From contig JAEMBT020000008.1 of the NCBI GenBank assembly GCA_018873245.2, forward strand, positions 930,001-994,000: a DNA stretch of 64,000 bases. The letters are read 5' to 3'. The DNA is from Archegozetes longisetosus. Lineage: Eukaryota; Arthropoda; Arachnida; Sarcoptiformes; Trhypochthoniidae. The notes beneath the pieces are model-generated. The model did no database searches and was not told the origin of the DNA. It saw nothing but the letters and a program-made list of their open reading frames with translations. The position numbers were made by a program, and so were the translations under genes. This document shows, piece after piece, positions 1 through 10,631 of the stretch (its first letter is position 1; the number at the start of each line of letters is the position of its first letter).

Positions 1-777
1 TAGTGGTTTCTCCTAATAAACGATGCGCTCGACTTTCCATTACTCCTCCGGTTAATAGTGGATATCGTGTACAATGAAATGTCGAATACTTCTCAACCAA
101 TACATTCAATCTTAATATATTTATTTATTAGAAAATTAACACGAATTAAGTTAGAACATCAGGTGTAATAATAAGTCAATTATTTCTAACTATAGTACTG
201 AATTCATTTTTAAAGTTTCATTTTAATGTATCGTATGATTCATGTAAATAAACTGATTAATTCGATCGTAAAGTAATCGTTATTTACAGGCTCTAATGCG
301 ATTGCATTATATCATTACATAAAATCGATTTTGCCTATCATACAATTTTTCATATAAACAGATCATTTCTTTTAAATGATTTTAGTCATTAATAAGATGT
401 CAAATTTAGACTACAATTCAGCTTAAATTAATAGATAAGATTCAATTGTTGGCTCGATTTTTCAGTTTTCTTACATAAATTAGTTGCCGATCATTGAATG
501 TCATTTAGAATTGATAATTCAAAAAAGTGATCGCATGTAAAATAAATCTCTAAACTCGTTTGCTATCACAAAAATCAATAGTTAATAAGTGTTCAAATAC
601 ATTGAATATCTTAGAAATCTAGACTTATTTGCATGCCATGGCCATAAAAATATCCGAATCATCGAATCTTGAGTTAGTAGGAAAACTAACTTTCTGCTTT
701 CTTATTATTTGCATACTTTTCAAAATATTAAAAAGCATTTATGCATCTATTTTGCCAATGCTTTGAGATTAGGCATG
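1..777. other. AT-rich sequence without a recognised gene
   Basis: No reading frame here resembles a known protein. It lies directly upstream of the reductase relic, so a decayed N-terminal exon or promoter of that relic could be present, but I could not identify one. Confidence 0.4.
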
Positions 778-1324
778 AAATGGAAACCTCAGACGAATGC
801 GTGGGCTGTCATTACTGTAGTTAGGTATTAACAAATTTAAATTATATGGGCATCATTTAATTGGTTAGAATATCTCGATCTGATATTTAGTTTCATTTTT
901 GTCTGTTTATGATTAGCAACTGATGGCATTGATCGGGAATATGCCAAACAATTGGCAAAAAAGGGATATTCTGGTCAGTAGAAATGACTAAAAGCTACAA
1001 GAGACAAGATCTGATATTTTTATTCAAATACCGAAAGTGTTCATATGGTCTACCCCTGATTGACCCGAGTTTGATTTGACCCAATGTTATAAAAGAAGAG
1101 TCAAGATCGAAGCTCTTGTCAAATGCTATTACATTACAAATAGAAAAATCATATAAATCGTTAAAACAGAAAAGTATTAAATGATTAGATTTAAAATAAA
1201 AGTAAAACAAGGCTTCAATTCATAATTAAGTCATAAAAATCTATGATTGCAAATGTATTTGATAATCACATGCGTCCGTAGTCAGTGATATTAATTATCA
1301 TTATTTTCGATCTTTTCTTTGAGT

Positions 1325-1332
1325 GTCATGAG
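1325..1332 (+). repeat. Target-site duplication, left (outer hAT)
   Basis: GTCATGAG, identical to positions 2615-2622 on the other side of the element. Confidence 0.85.
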
Positions 1333-1509
1333 TAAGAACCGGAAATTCGGTGCAAAATTTTTAGTGAAACGGGGGGTGATTCGGTGCTTGAAAACTGAAA
1401 AAACGGTGCAAAAAAGGTGCAGAAAAACTCCGAAGTTTATTGATAATCAATGAAAATTAAGTATAAAAGCAATGCAAAACTAGTTAAAATGTTCATTATT
1501 ATAATTATA

Positions 1510-1690
1510 TTCAATGATATTCAACATTTCCATGTTACTAACGGTAATGTTTGGACGAATTTCTTGTATTCTTTTGAATCTCGCGAAAGATCTTTCAACA
1601 TTTACTGTGACTAGTGGCGTAAACGCTGATTTAAGTTTGAAATCGAAGCTCTTTTCATTTAAAGTGAAAGATATTAGATCTGTATTATTG
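1510..1690 (-). pseudogene. hAT transposase C-terminal dimerisation fragment
   Basis: Read on the minus strand, this stretch gives about 55 open codons. They carry the conserved hAT C-terminal block: Pro-Leu-Val-Thr-Val, then VNVERSF, a basic stretch FKRI, and RPNITVSN. In intact hAT transposases this block mediates dimerisation and lies at the extreme C terminus. The catalytic DDE region and BED finger are absent between here and the element's right end. It is a remnant inside the outer hAT element. Confidence 0.75.
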
Positions 1691-1750
1691 CTAATACAAA
1701 ATTAAAACTAGAGACATTAAAAACTTAAAAATCATATCATATGTTATAGC

Positions 1751-2374
1751 TAGTGATTAACTTTTTCGGCGTTTAGTGAGAACCGGATTCGGCGGTAAAA
1801 TTCGGCGTAAAAACTAATAATACTTTAAATGAATAAAATTGAGTTTTATTATCAAATCATTGAACAGCAAAACATTAATAATCAATTAATTAATAATGAA
1901 TAAGTCTTTCTTCAATGTCTCCATTAAAATACAATAGCATTTGCTGTTTGAACGTCTGAGAATTCATGCGATTTCTTTTGGGCGCAATGTCTTTATTGTT
2001 ATTCATTATTTTAAATTAATTAATTTAAAACTGAATAACATCAAACTAACAATTATGTAAACAAAACAAAAAAATATCTGTTTTTTTCGTAGAGATTGTA
2101 ATCATTAATCGTATCCGACGATTGTTTTACAGTTTTAAAAATAGTGTGAAAGCTTCATAACTAAAATTGATGTTAGAGTTTGTTTTTGCTTTACTCAAAA
2201 CTTTCGACATTGCTTTATTAATGCAAAAATATCGTTCTAAAAGCTTTAAATAATTCAAAAATAGGTATTTTTCGGTTTTTTCGGCGTAGACCATGGTTTA
2301 CGCCGAACGATTTTTTCCGAATTCGGCGGCAAAATTCGGCATAATTCGGCGTACGCCGAAAAAGTTAATCACTA
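1751..2374. mobile_element. Nested hAT-type MITE with perfect 8-bp target duplication
   Basis: The ends are inverted repeats beginning TAGTGATTAACTTTTTCGGC. The element is flanked by the identical 8-bp repeat GTTATAGC (1743-1750 and 2375-2382). Subterminal TTCGGCG-type repeats occur near both ends and resemble those of the surrounding element, so the two families are related. A minus-strand stretch of 39 codons (about 2010 to 1890) starts with ATG and is basic at its start. It could be a leftover transposase piece but is not diagnostic. This element inserted into the outer one and is therefore younger. Confidence 0.85.
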
Positions 2375-2614
2375 GTTATAGCACATGATTTAATTATGGA
2401 AAGTTTTTGAGGGGTTTTCTACTAATGATTTACCAAAAAATTATTGAAAGGTGCAAAAATAGGTGAAAACGGTGATTCGATGCACAAATGGGGCTTTCGG
2501 TGATAAAAACTCTCAAATACAAGACACCCATTATATGATTCAAACTCATATTTAACTTAGAGCTCAATATCTATACTTAGAAAAAACGTGCTGTCGGTGA
2601 TTTACCGGTTCTTA

Positions 2615-2622
2615 GTCATGAG
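2615..2622 (+). repeat. Target-site duplication, right (outer hAT)
   Basis: GTCATGAG, identical to positions 1325-1332. Confidence 0.85.
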
Positions 2623-2683
2623 CATTTGGTGAATATCATCATATTTTTCTTAGATTTTTTGCATTATTACCCAAAAGCAGTAA

Positions 2684-2914
2684 TCAGAACTCTATCTCAT
2701 TATCATTTCGAACTTCTTGAAAGATTGTTAATAACTCATAAATGATAAATTTGTCATTCGTAACCTCTCTCACACCACATCCCTCATAGTTACAAATCCA
2801 ATACTCTCTTCCATTTGGCTTTCTTTCCTTAATTTTGAAGACATGCCCACCTATTACTGATTGCTCACGATTTCTTAAAGTTTTAATCCATTGTATTTCA
2901 TTCATTTCAATCAA
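2684..2914 (-). pseudogene. FLYWCH-type zinc-finger fragment
   Basis: A 76-codon minus-strand frame carries the FLYWCH spacing: a hydrophobic start (HVFKIKERKPNGREYW), then YWICNYEGCGVREVTND with two Cys. FLYWCH fingers usually contain a downstream His-x-His, which is not evident here. Such domains are common in MULE-type transposases and in small regulatory proteins that derive from them. It lies between the hAT element and the 3' part of the reductase relic. A fragment of another mobile element is therefore the simplest reading; a small intact gene cannot be excluded. Confidence 0.45.
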
Positions 2915-4400
2915 AAATATTCAACAATTATTTTTAAAATGCAAATAAACGTGTTATAAATGTCATAATATTTTGATATATGTCTTTACACGCATAATCA
3001 GTCAATGAAAAATCATTCATAGTGTGATATTGGGTCAAAGTGAACTTTTATTTTTGTCATTTTTAGTGAAGTGACCATTGGGTCAAAAAACTTCTAGAGT
3101 CATATTGGAATCGAGTCTTTGCAGTGGTCACCGTTCATACATTAAGAAACTTGCAGTTCAATTCACTGATTCTAATATTTATGAAATAATTAGGGATGGA
3201 ATCGATGGACTACAAGTCATAGACATATTGGTCAGTAAACGTCGGTATAACTTTCGAAGTCAGAGAATGCTTCACAAGAATTTGAAACTGTAAGCAATTC
3301 ATTACATCAATGGTTAACGTGAATATAATAGTGATGACCAGAATGATCGGTTTAATACTGCCAAAAATGATTAACAGAAACCATGGCCATATTATATCTC
3401 ATGAATTTCTGGTGAAAATTCCATACCATTATTAAACAAGGATTCAGCATCTAAAGCTTACGGCGATTTTCTATCCAGAGTTCTTCATTTCGAATAAAGA
3501 AATTGTGATTCAGAGCGTTTTACTGGCATTTGTTGCCACGAATATGACTGACATGAAGCCATCATTCTTTGTTTCAACTGTTGAGAAATATGTTCGCGAA
3601 GCTTTTAAAACAGTTGGAATCGAAAGTTGAAACTATGGCTATTGGATTCACAAACTGATTGGTTTTTTTGAGACTGCATTGTATCGAATACTATCAGTTC
3701 TTATTATAATTCGATAGATGGTTTCAAAAAACTAAAATACCATAGAAATCATTATTATAAAAGAAAGGTATAATAGATGAGATTGAACAGGATTAACCTG
3801 ATTTGCTATGAAAATTAAACAAAATTAGATATTTCAACTGTTGTATTATTATTTGCATGAATTCTTTGAGCGATTCTGATTCTATTAAAATGATGATTGA
3901 ATTTAGTTGTTCACCATAAAACTTATGTCCATCTATTAGGAACTGCTTATAGTTTTACATTTAAGTTACATAAAACAAATTGTTCAATAGCTTTGACTTT
4001 GAATTTATGCGAGTCTTACTTTAAATTTGTACACTAATTGTACCGATGAGTCAGCTTATTTCTATTCAGAATAAGAGATCAATTAAGTTTAGTAAAGTTT
4101 TTTATGTTTGGTCAAATTATACGAGAATAAATTGTCGCGATTGTCACTACTGACAGTAGTTTTACTAAGCTTAGTATTGAACAAACTTTTGATAACCCCT
4201 ACCGAACATGTGCACAGGCATCAGAGATAGTCTGCTTCTAAATAACTTTAAAGATATAGAACATACTAACTGCAAGTCATTTTCATAGAAAGTTAACTCG
4301 TTTTACAAAATGTAACACTTCTGTTTTCAACTTAAATCAACTATATTAATCATGAAAAACTGATTAATTCAATGACATTTCACTCAAGTTACATTAAATT

Positions 4401-7069
4401 ATGATTAAATCAACAACTTATTTGAAATTATTCAACTCAAGAACTGTTGCATCGGTTCGTTGTTTTTCATCAAATAATAAATTGATTTTAAGGAAAACAA
4501 AACTAAATTGTAATCAATTTCAATCACTTTTGTATTATTCGACTGAAAATGAGCCAAAATATGATTTCAATCAATATAATTATAAATTATTGATTAAAAC
4601 CGGTTTATTGGCAACTATTGGTTCGATTGGAATTTATTGGTTTCACAAAAATAATGGTCTGATTGCTGCCAAAGAAAAGGAAAATAAAAATAATTTAGAA
4701 GAATTTGGTCGAGAAATAAAAGGTTTGAAGAGTTACACATCTGTTGATGTCTCAAAACATAATGATTTGTCAAAAAGGATTTGGTGTTCGTATAGAAGTG
4801 GTGTCTATGATATCACAGACTTTGTTGGACAACATCCAGGAGGAGATAAAATACTAATGGCTTCGGGCGGAGCTCTCGAACCGTTTTGGCAATTATTTGC
4901 TGTTCATAACAATAGAGAAGTATTGACTTTATTAGAAAAATATAGAATCGGAAATTTAGCGTCTGAAGACAGAGTAAAAGCCAGTGATGACCCTTATGGG
5001 CGCAACGAACCACTCAGGCATCCGGCTTTGAAGGCTAGATCAGAGAAGCCCTTCAATGCCGAACCCCCGGTTGACATTCTGGTCGAAAGTTTTCTCACAC
5101 CAAAGTATGACTTTTCAATTGAGTTATTTATATTTTTTTATTATTGAACTTTTATTTACTTGTTCTTAAAATTTATTTATTCAGTGATTTATTTTTCGTT
5201 CGAAATCATTTACCAGTACCTGAAATCGATATCGACTCTTATACTCTTGAGATCGAAGGCTTTGGCTTAAAGACTCCAAAAACCTTAACTTTAGAAGAAA
5301 TCAAAACCAAATTCCCAAAACGTACAATTGCAGCAACCATTCAATGTGCTGGAAATAGAAGATCAGAAATGAATGAAGTATTCAACCAATTGAGTCATTT
5401 TAAAATTTAGACTAAGTTTGTATTTGTTTGGTTAAAGCAGATCAAAGAAGTTAAAGGACTTTCATGGGGTTCAGCGGCTATTAGTAATGCCGAATGGAGT
5501 GGCGCACGATTAGTAGATGTTTTGAAATATTGTGGATTAGATTTCGATGATAAGAACATAAAACATATTCAGTTCGAAGGACTTGACTTCGATGTTTCGT
5601 CTATGCCTTACGGCGCAAGTGTTGAAGCAGATAAAGTAAACAAATAAGTCTTAATTCAATGAAAATTTTGCGAAAATCTAACAAAAACTATATTTATGTA
5701 AAGGCCCTCAACACGAACTCTGAATTCTTAATAGCTTATGAAATGAATGGACGGGATATCCCTTTGGATCATGGATTTCCTCTTAGACTGATAGCTCCTG
5801 GAATTGTTGGTGCGCGTAATGTCAAGTGGTTGTCACGTATTGTCTTAAGTGATGAAGAAAGTCAAAGTCATTGGCAAAGAAAAGATTATAAAAGCTTTTC
5901 ACCTAATATTGATTGGGATAACGTTGACTTTGAAAAGGCACCTTCTATTCAGGAGCTTCCAGTTCAGTCAGCGATTTGTGATCCAATTGATGGACAAGTG
6001 ATCAAAGTGGATGGCAAGCAATCCATTAGATTACGCGGCTATGCCTGGAGTGGAGGCGGAAGAAAAGTCATAAGAGTTGATGTATCGGCAGATAATGGAA
6101 ATAATTGGATTACAGCTGACCTGCAACAAGAAGATACACCTCTTAATAGAACTTATTCGTGGTCTTTATGGCAGGTATTCAACTTAATCCTAAATCGTTA
6201 CCTAAAATTTGATTTTGTCTTTCGTCGATTATTATTGTAAATCACACTCACATTAGAAATTTTGCTAATGTTATTCAATCAGATATAAGTCTGGGTCAAG
6301 CCTTTTCAAACTAATAGATTATGGGTGAGAGTGATTTGCCATCATAGGAGAAAGAAACCGAATAAAGCGAAATAACTTTAGCTCAAATGATACCGTTGTA
6401 TTTTTGTAAGTCAAGTTGACTATCGGTACTAAATAAGTTGAAGTCATGCACTGAGTGTTGCCTAGCTTCAACTCAACTCAAATATGAACCACATTCACAA
6501 CGGTCTGACCATAGGTTGTCAATAAAAGTGGCATATTATCAGTGCCTGCTGTTTGCAATGGGATTATTTCTTAGAATTCTTTTGAACTTTTAAATTTTCT
6601 GCAAGGAAACCCATAGCAAAACAGCGCGCACTGACAGTGTCACTCTTTTGTTGACTACATGTCATATTGAACCTTAATAATATGCTGACTGGAAAGTGCC
6701 TTTACTTTGAAATGAATGTTTGACTGTTGTAGCAAGAGTTCCATTCGATGCTCCATGTGAAATGAGGTTCTTTTTATCTAGTTCAATAAAGAATAATCCA
6801 TTTCAAAGTAATGTGACTACGATTAACTTGTTCATTGAAGCTAATACTTGTACACTGCATTCGAAAAATTTTAATGATTTTTAACTTTTCTTCAACGATA
6901 GGCAAATATTCCAATATCAGATGAATGGAAATCTGGTCAAAAAATTGAATTGATATGTAAAGCAACTGATTCTTCATATAATTCACAGCCAGAAAACGTT
7001 AAACACATTTGGAATTTAAGAGGTGTTATCAATAATGCCTGGCATAGAATTAATGTTACGCTCAAATAA
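4401..7069 (+). CDS. SUOX: Sulfite oxidase, mitochondrial
   Basis: Oxidises sulfite to sulfate in the mitochondrial intermembrane space and passes electrons to cytochrome c. It is the last step of cysteine and methionine breakdown. Exons by homology: 4401-5104, 5185-5377, 5441-5635, 5704-6174 and 6902-7069, all with GT-AG borders and matching phases, giving 576 aa against about 545 in human. In order they encode a basic transit region, a membrane stretch ([19 protein letters not shown]), a cytochrome b5 domain with heme ligands in HPGG and AVHNN, the molybdopterin domain with the molybdenum Cys in [11 protein letters not shown], and the dimerisation domain with GYAWSGGGR and IWNLRG. The ATG at 4401 precedes the transit-like leader. 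The next gene downstream is in the same direction but separated by 0.7 kb. Confidence 0.95.
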
Positions 7070-7796
7070 TATTTCATAAAATTTGATAAAGTTATATTTT
7101 TTATAAACTATATTTTGGAAGACATCTGTGATTATAATTGGAATATTCTACTAAATCGTAAGATTGGTCAAAATCTGATCCGAGTCAATGAATGTATAAT
7201 TTTTGTAGAAAATTGCAATCTTGTGCAGTTTACTTTATTAGTGATCACAAATCAATAAAACATTTACAGTTGAGTTTATTTTCATGAATTAATATTGATT
7301 GCAGTTAAAATAAGATGAATGTCAATAATTAGGTTTAGAGAGACTTCAATCTAAACCTGAATTTTCGAATGAGTGTAAACCGAACAATTTTTGTTAGGTT
7401 TCATTAGTTTAAGTACAATTTTTTCTGATCTCTTCCAAATCAATAGTCGAAATTTGAATGAGTCTTAAGTAGCATATTATCTTCGATTCTGATAAAAAGC
7501 AAATATCTAAAACTTGAGAGATCTTACAAAAATAGCCTTATATAAAAATGAAAAACTTTGCAACTTTTGAACAGAGGTATGAGTACATACGACGAGAGGG
7601 CATCACTCTTCGAATAATTGTTTACTCAAGTTTCATTTTTTACGTTTTTATCAATAACATTGTAAATAAGACATCACTTAATATAGGATAATTAACAATC
7701 GGATCAAATATTTTTCACATTTTTTTTCACTAAGTTTGACATATATTGAAATAAACATTCATATTTTCCAAGTGTTATCATAATTTCATAACAGAA
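7070..7796. other. Intergenic, sulfite oxidase 3' side and FKBP8 5' side
   Basis: About 0.7 kb of AT-rich sequence. AATAAA at about 7254 is a candidate polyadenylation signal for sulfite oxidase. I see no other feature. Confidence 0.4.
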
Positions 7797-7897
7797 ATGA
7801 GTGAAGAAAAGAGTACTGAAAATCAAGTTTTAAATGAGGAAAAAATTGACAAAAATCAGATGAAAGTGATAACGATCTCGAAGACGTGTCAGACATG

Positions 7898-9233
7898 CCA
7901 CCATTAGAAGACTTTATTACTGATGCAAAAGACGAATCATCAAAGAAGACAATTAGGATTGAGGACAAAAAAGAAGACAAGAAACCGGACAGCGATGGAT
8001 GGCTTGACGTCTTAGATAACGGAGACCTTAGAAAATTGGTGATAACACCTGGAGAAGCTGGTCGACCGCGACCTGAACGCGGATGCGTTGTTGTCATCAA
8101 GTTGTTGACCAAATTGTTTGACACGCAAGAAGTCGTTGAGTCAGAGTGTTTCGAATCGATTGATATCGTTTTGGGCGATAGCGATGTTATACAAGGACTC
8201 GATTTAGTGATTCCTCTCATGGATCAGAAAGAAGTGGCGCGTATTGTTATTAAGTCCCGATTCGCTTACGGAAAGTTAGGAAAAGGTTCAGAAGTACCGC
8301 CTAATGCGACACTCGATTGCGAACTGCATTTATTGTCAGTCGAGTGGCCCGAAGAAGATATGGTTTTGCCAATCGATGAAAGAATAAGAATCGGTATTTA
8401 AGATATTTTCTAATCAATTAATCTTTATTGCAAAAATCGCGAAATTGAGAATTTTTTTGAATAAAATTTTCAAACAGTTATCTGATTTATCACTAATTAA
8501 GATAGAGTTGAAGGTTAAATATAAGTGGCTTTGTTAATAAGTTTATGATAATTTTATGATAATTCTATAATAATATATAGGTAACAGAAAAAAAGAAAGA
8601 GGAAATTTCTGGTATGGACGTCAAGATTACTCAACTGCTATTCAGTGCTATAAAAGTGCACTAAACTATTTGGACGCTCAAGAAGAAGAATTAAATTCAA
8701 AAAATGATTTGAAACAACACTTTGAGGAAAAAATGAAAGGAAAAGAATCGAACAGTTCAACACCTAATATGACTCAAAAGGTCGATGAATTGATAGAAAT
8801 TCGTTCTGCAACTTTTAACAATTTAGCAGCTGCTCAAATGAAAATTGAAGCGTTTGACGGGGCCTTAAAATCAGTTGATTCAGTATTACTAATTCAACCA
8901 AATAATGTGAAGGCTTTGTTCAGGAAAGGAAAAATACTTGCTTCTAAAGGAGAACTGGATCAATCGATCGACGTATTGAAAGAAGCACTCAGCTTTGAAC
9001 CTGACTCCAAAACAATAGCTATAGAACTAAGTAAATTGATTGGTAAACGAAAGAAAGAATTGGTGACTGAACGAAATCTGTACAAGCGTATGTTAGAGTT
9101 GGATAAGAACGATGTCAACGATAAAGGTATTGCTATTAATAGTAGTAACAATTCATGGCTTAAGTGGGGCCTTATTGGAGGAGCAGCGATTGCTGTGGTT
9201 GCCAGTGCTGTTTGTTATAAGTTAATTCAATAA
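7898..9233 (+). CDS. FKBP8: FKBP8-like peptidyl-prolyl isomerase, tail-anchored
   Basis: FKBP8 (FKBP38) is a membrane-anchored immunophilin of mitochondria and ER that acts as an Hsp90 co-chaperone and Bcl-2 partner. Exon 1 ends at 8393 and exon 2 runs 8581-9233, joined through a split Gly codon to give GNRKKERGN. From the ATG at 7898 the product is 382 aa. Order: an acidic N terminus with the family motif MPPLEDF, a region WLDVLDNGDLRK, the FKBP fold, three TPR units (IQCYKSALNYL, TFNNLAAAQMKIEAFDGAL, NVKALFRKGKILASKGE), and a C-terminal anchor of about 18 hydrophobic residues after SWLKWG. The acidic frame stays open upstream only to 7850. An ATG at 7797 in another frame encodes a plausible acidic start, so the true N terminus may be longer and interrupted by a one-base deletion near 7859. 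Confidence 0.92.
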
Positions 9234-9881
9234 CTTAGTGCATATTCTATTAAATCATTATATGATTCCAACATCTTGTGATAAACTCTAAACTCTATTA
9301 TTACACTAAATTTCTATCATATTTGAGAGAACAAATGAAAGGACAATCTGAGAAAGGCATATAATTGAAAATTGCTATTTTACTAAATTTTTTAGCCTAA
9401 AGCTCTTTGTTAAATATTCCGTCAAAATGTTGAATAAGTCAATTAAGTTTAGCTAAAATTCAAATCTAATTACTCACAATTGACACTATTTGTGATTTGA
9501 ATCATCAGATTTTAGGGAAAAATTCGAATTAAAGTCAAAGCCATCGAATTAAAATGAGTTAATTGATTTTATTGAAAATGTTGACGACTGGTTTTCAATG
9601 TACAGAATTGAACGTCGTATTTAATAGAAATGTTGTTTGAAGTTCGTAACTATTCCATTTTATGGCACTAACCCTTAATTTAGCTTAAGTCAAACAATTT
9701 TTCATATCAATTCTGAAGTGCAATTTTTTTTTAGAAAAAATGTTTATTACTCTCCAACAATAGTTATAATAATTTGTACTTTAATTCACACATTATATCA
9801 ATAAATAAATGTTTGAGCACAAATTTTGATTGAATAAGAAATCTTTTCTGGCTTTAAACTAAAATTGAGATACTGTAATAA
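9234..9881. other. Convergent intergenic region
   Basis: AT-rich sequence between the 3' ends of the FKBP8-like gene and the minus-strand beta-helix gene. No coding signal was seen. Confidence 0.4.
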
Positions 9882-10598
9882 TTACAGGTTCGTAGTGGCG
9901 ACATTGGTCAGAGCCGTAGTGCCCACAACTGTATTGTCAGAATATATTACTATTCGGCATCGATTCGGATTAATTACTCTGATGCAATACCCGTTTGTAT
10001 TGAGTTCGCATCTATTTCCTCTGAAAATATGATTACAGCCCTGAATCTCTATATCATAATTATCATCGTAATTGTCATAGTCATTCGAATTACGATTACC
10101 GTTATTACCATAATTATCAATATTACCGTTATTACCAATATTACCATTATTGCCAGTATTACCAGTATTACCATTATTGCCAACATTACCAATATTACCA
10201 TTGTTACCGTTATTACTAAAAGTATTGACAGGACTAACAGTCGTTTGTTGATCTGAATTTGGATCAGCTCTTAGAACGGGTTGCTGAGAATTTTGGTTGT
10301 CTTGTGTTATATCGTAACTGACCTTATCATCACTAGAATAGCCCAAACTATCCAAACCTTGAGACATTCGTACCTTTTATAATGAAAAATCTTTTTTATA
10401 ATTGTATGTATTTTTTATTTTCAATGTAATAATATTAAATGATTACCTGAAAACCATCGTACGCCGCATTTCTGCCACCATTTCTTTCAATACGATATCT
10501 GTTACCATTAATAACAACCCAACAACGATTGAAATACCTGATATCATTAGGATTATTATTATAATTGTTGTTATTATTATAGTTATAGTTATTATTTA

Positions 10599-10631
<33 letters not shown>

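Larger units (their letters stand above)
1333..2614 (-). mobile_element. Non-autonomous hAT transposon with 8-bp target duplication
   Basis: Both ends carry the inverted repeat TAAGAACCGG (1333-1342 and the reverse complement at 2605-2614). Both sides are flanked by the identical 8-bp direct repeat GTCATGAG (1325-1332 and 2615-2622), the duplication length expected of hAT elements. Subterminal copies of TTCGGTG and GGTGCAAAA occur inside both ends. On the minus strand, about 1690 to 1510 encodes the hAT C-terminal dimerisation motif (PLVTVNVERSFARFKRI followed by RPNITVSNMEML). No upstream transposase is left, so this copy cannot move by itself. It sits inside the reductase relic and contains a second hAT element. 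Confidence 0.85.
778..3717 (+). pseudogene. Relic of very-long-chain 3-oxoacyl-CoA reductase (HSD17B12-like)
   Basis: Pieces of a short-chain dehydrogenase occur in the correct order on the plus strand. Positions 778-817 encode the start of the nucleotide-binding motif (NAWAVITG). Positions 917-971 continue it (ATDGIDREYAKQLAKKGYS, where the family has TDGIG). About 3078-3250 gives AVQFTDSN then GIDGLQVIDILV. About 3241-3420 gives VNVGITFE then MVNVNII and LILPKM. About 3438-3500 gives SASKAYGDFLSRVLH, with Asp in place of the catalytic Tyr of YSASK. About 3490-3715 gives VIQSVLLAFVAT, FKTVGIES and GYWIHKL. Frame changes, TGA and TAA codons, a donor lacking one G, and two hAT insertions plus a FLYWCH fragment between 971 and 3078 make it non-functional. 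The intact family enzyme is an endoplasmic-reticulum ketoacyl-CoA reductase of fatty-acid elongation. No N-terminal membrane exon was found. The family assignment is firm; the exact subfamily is less so. Confidence 0.8.

Noticed and set aside
10029..10256. Isoleucine/threonine-rich plus-strand frame
   Set aside because: It is the complement of the Gly/Asn repeat of the beta-helix gene.
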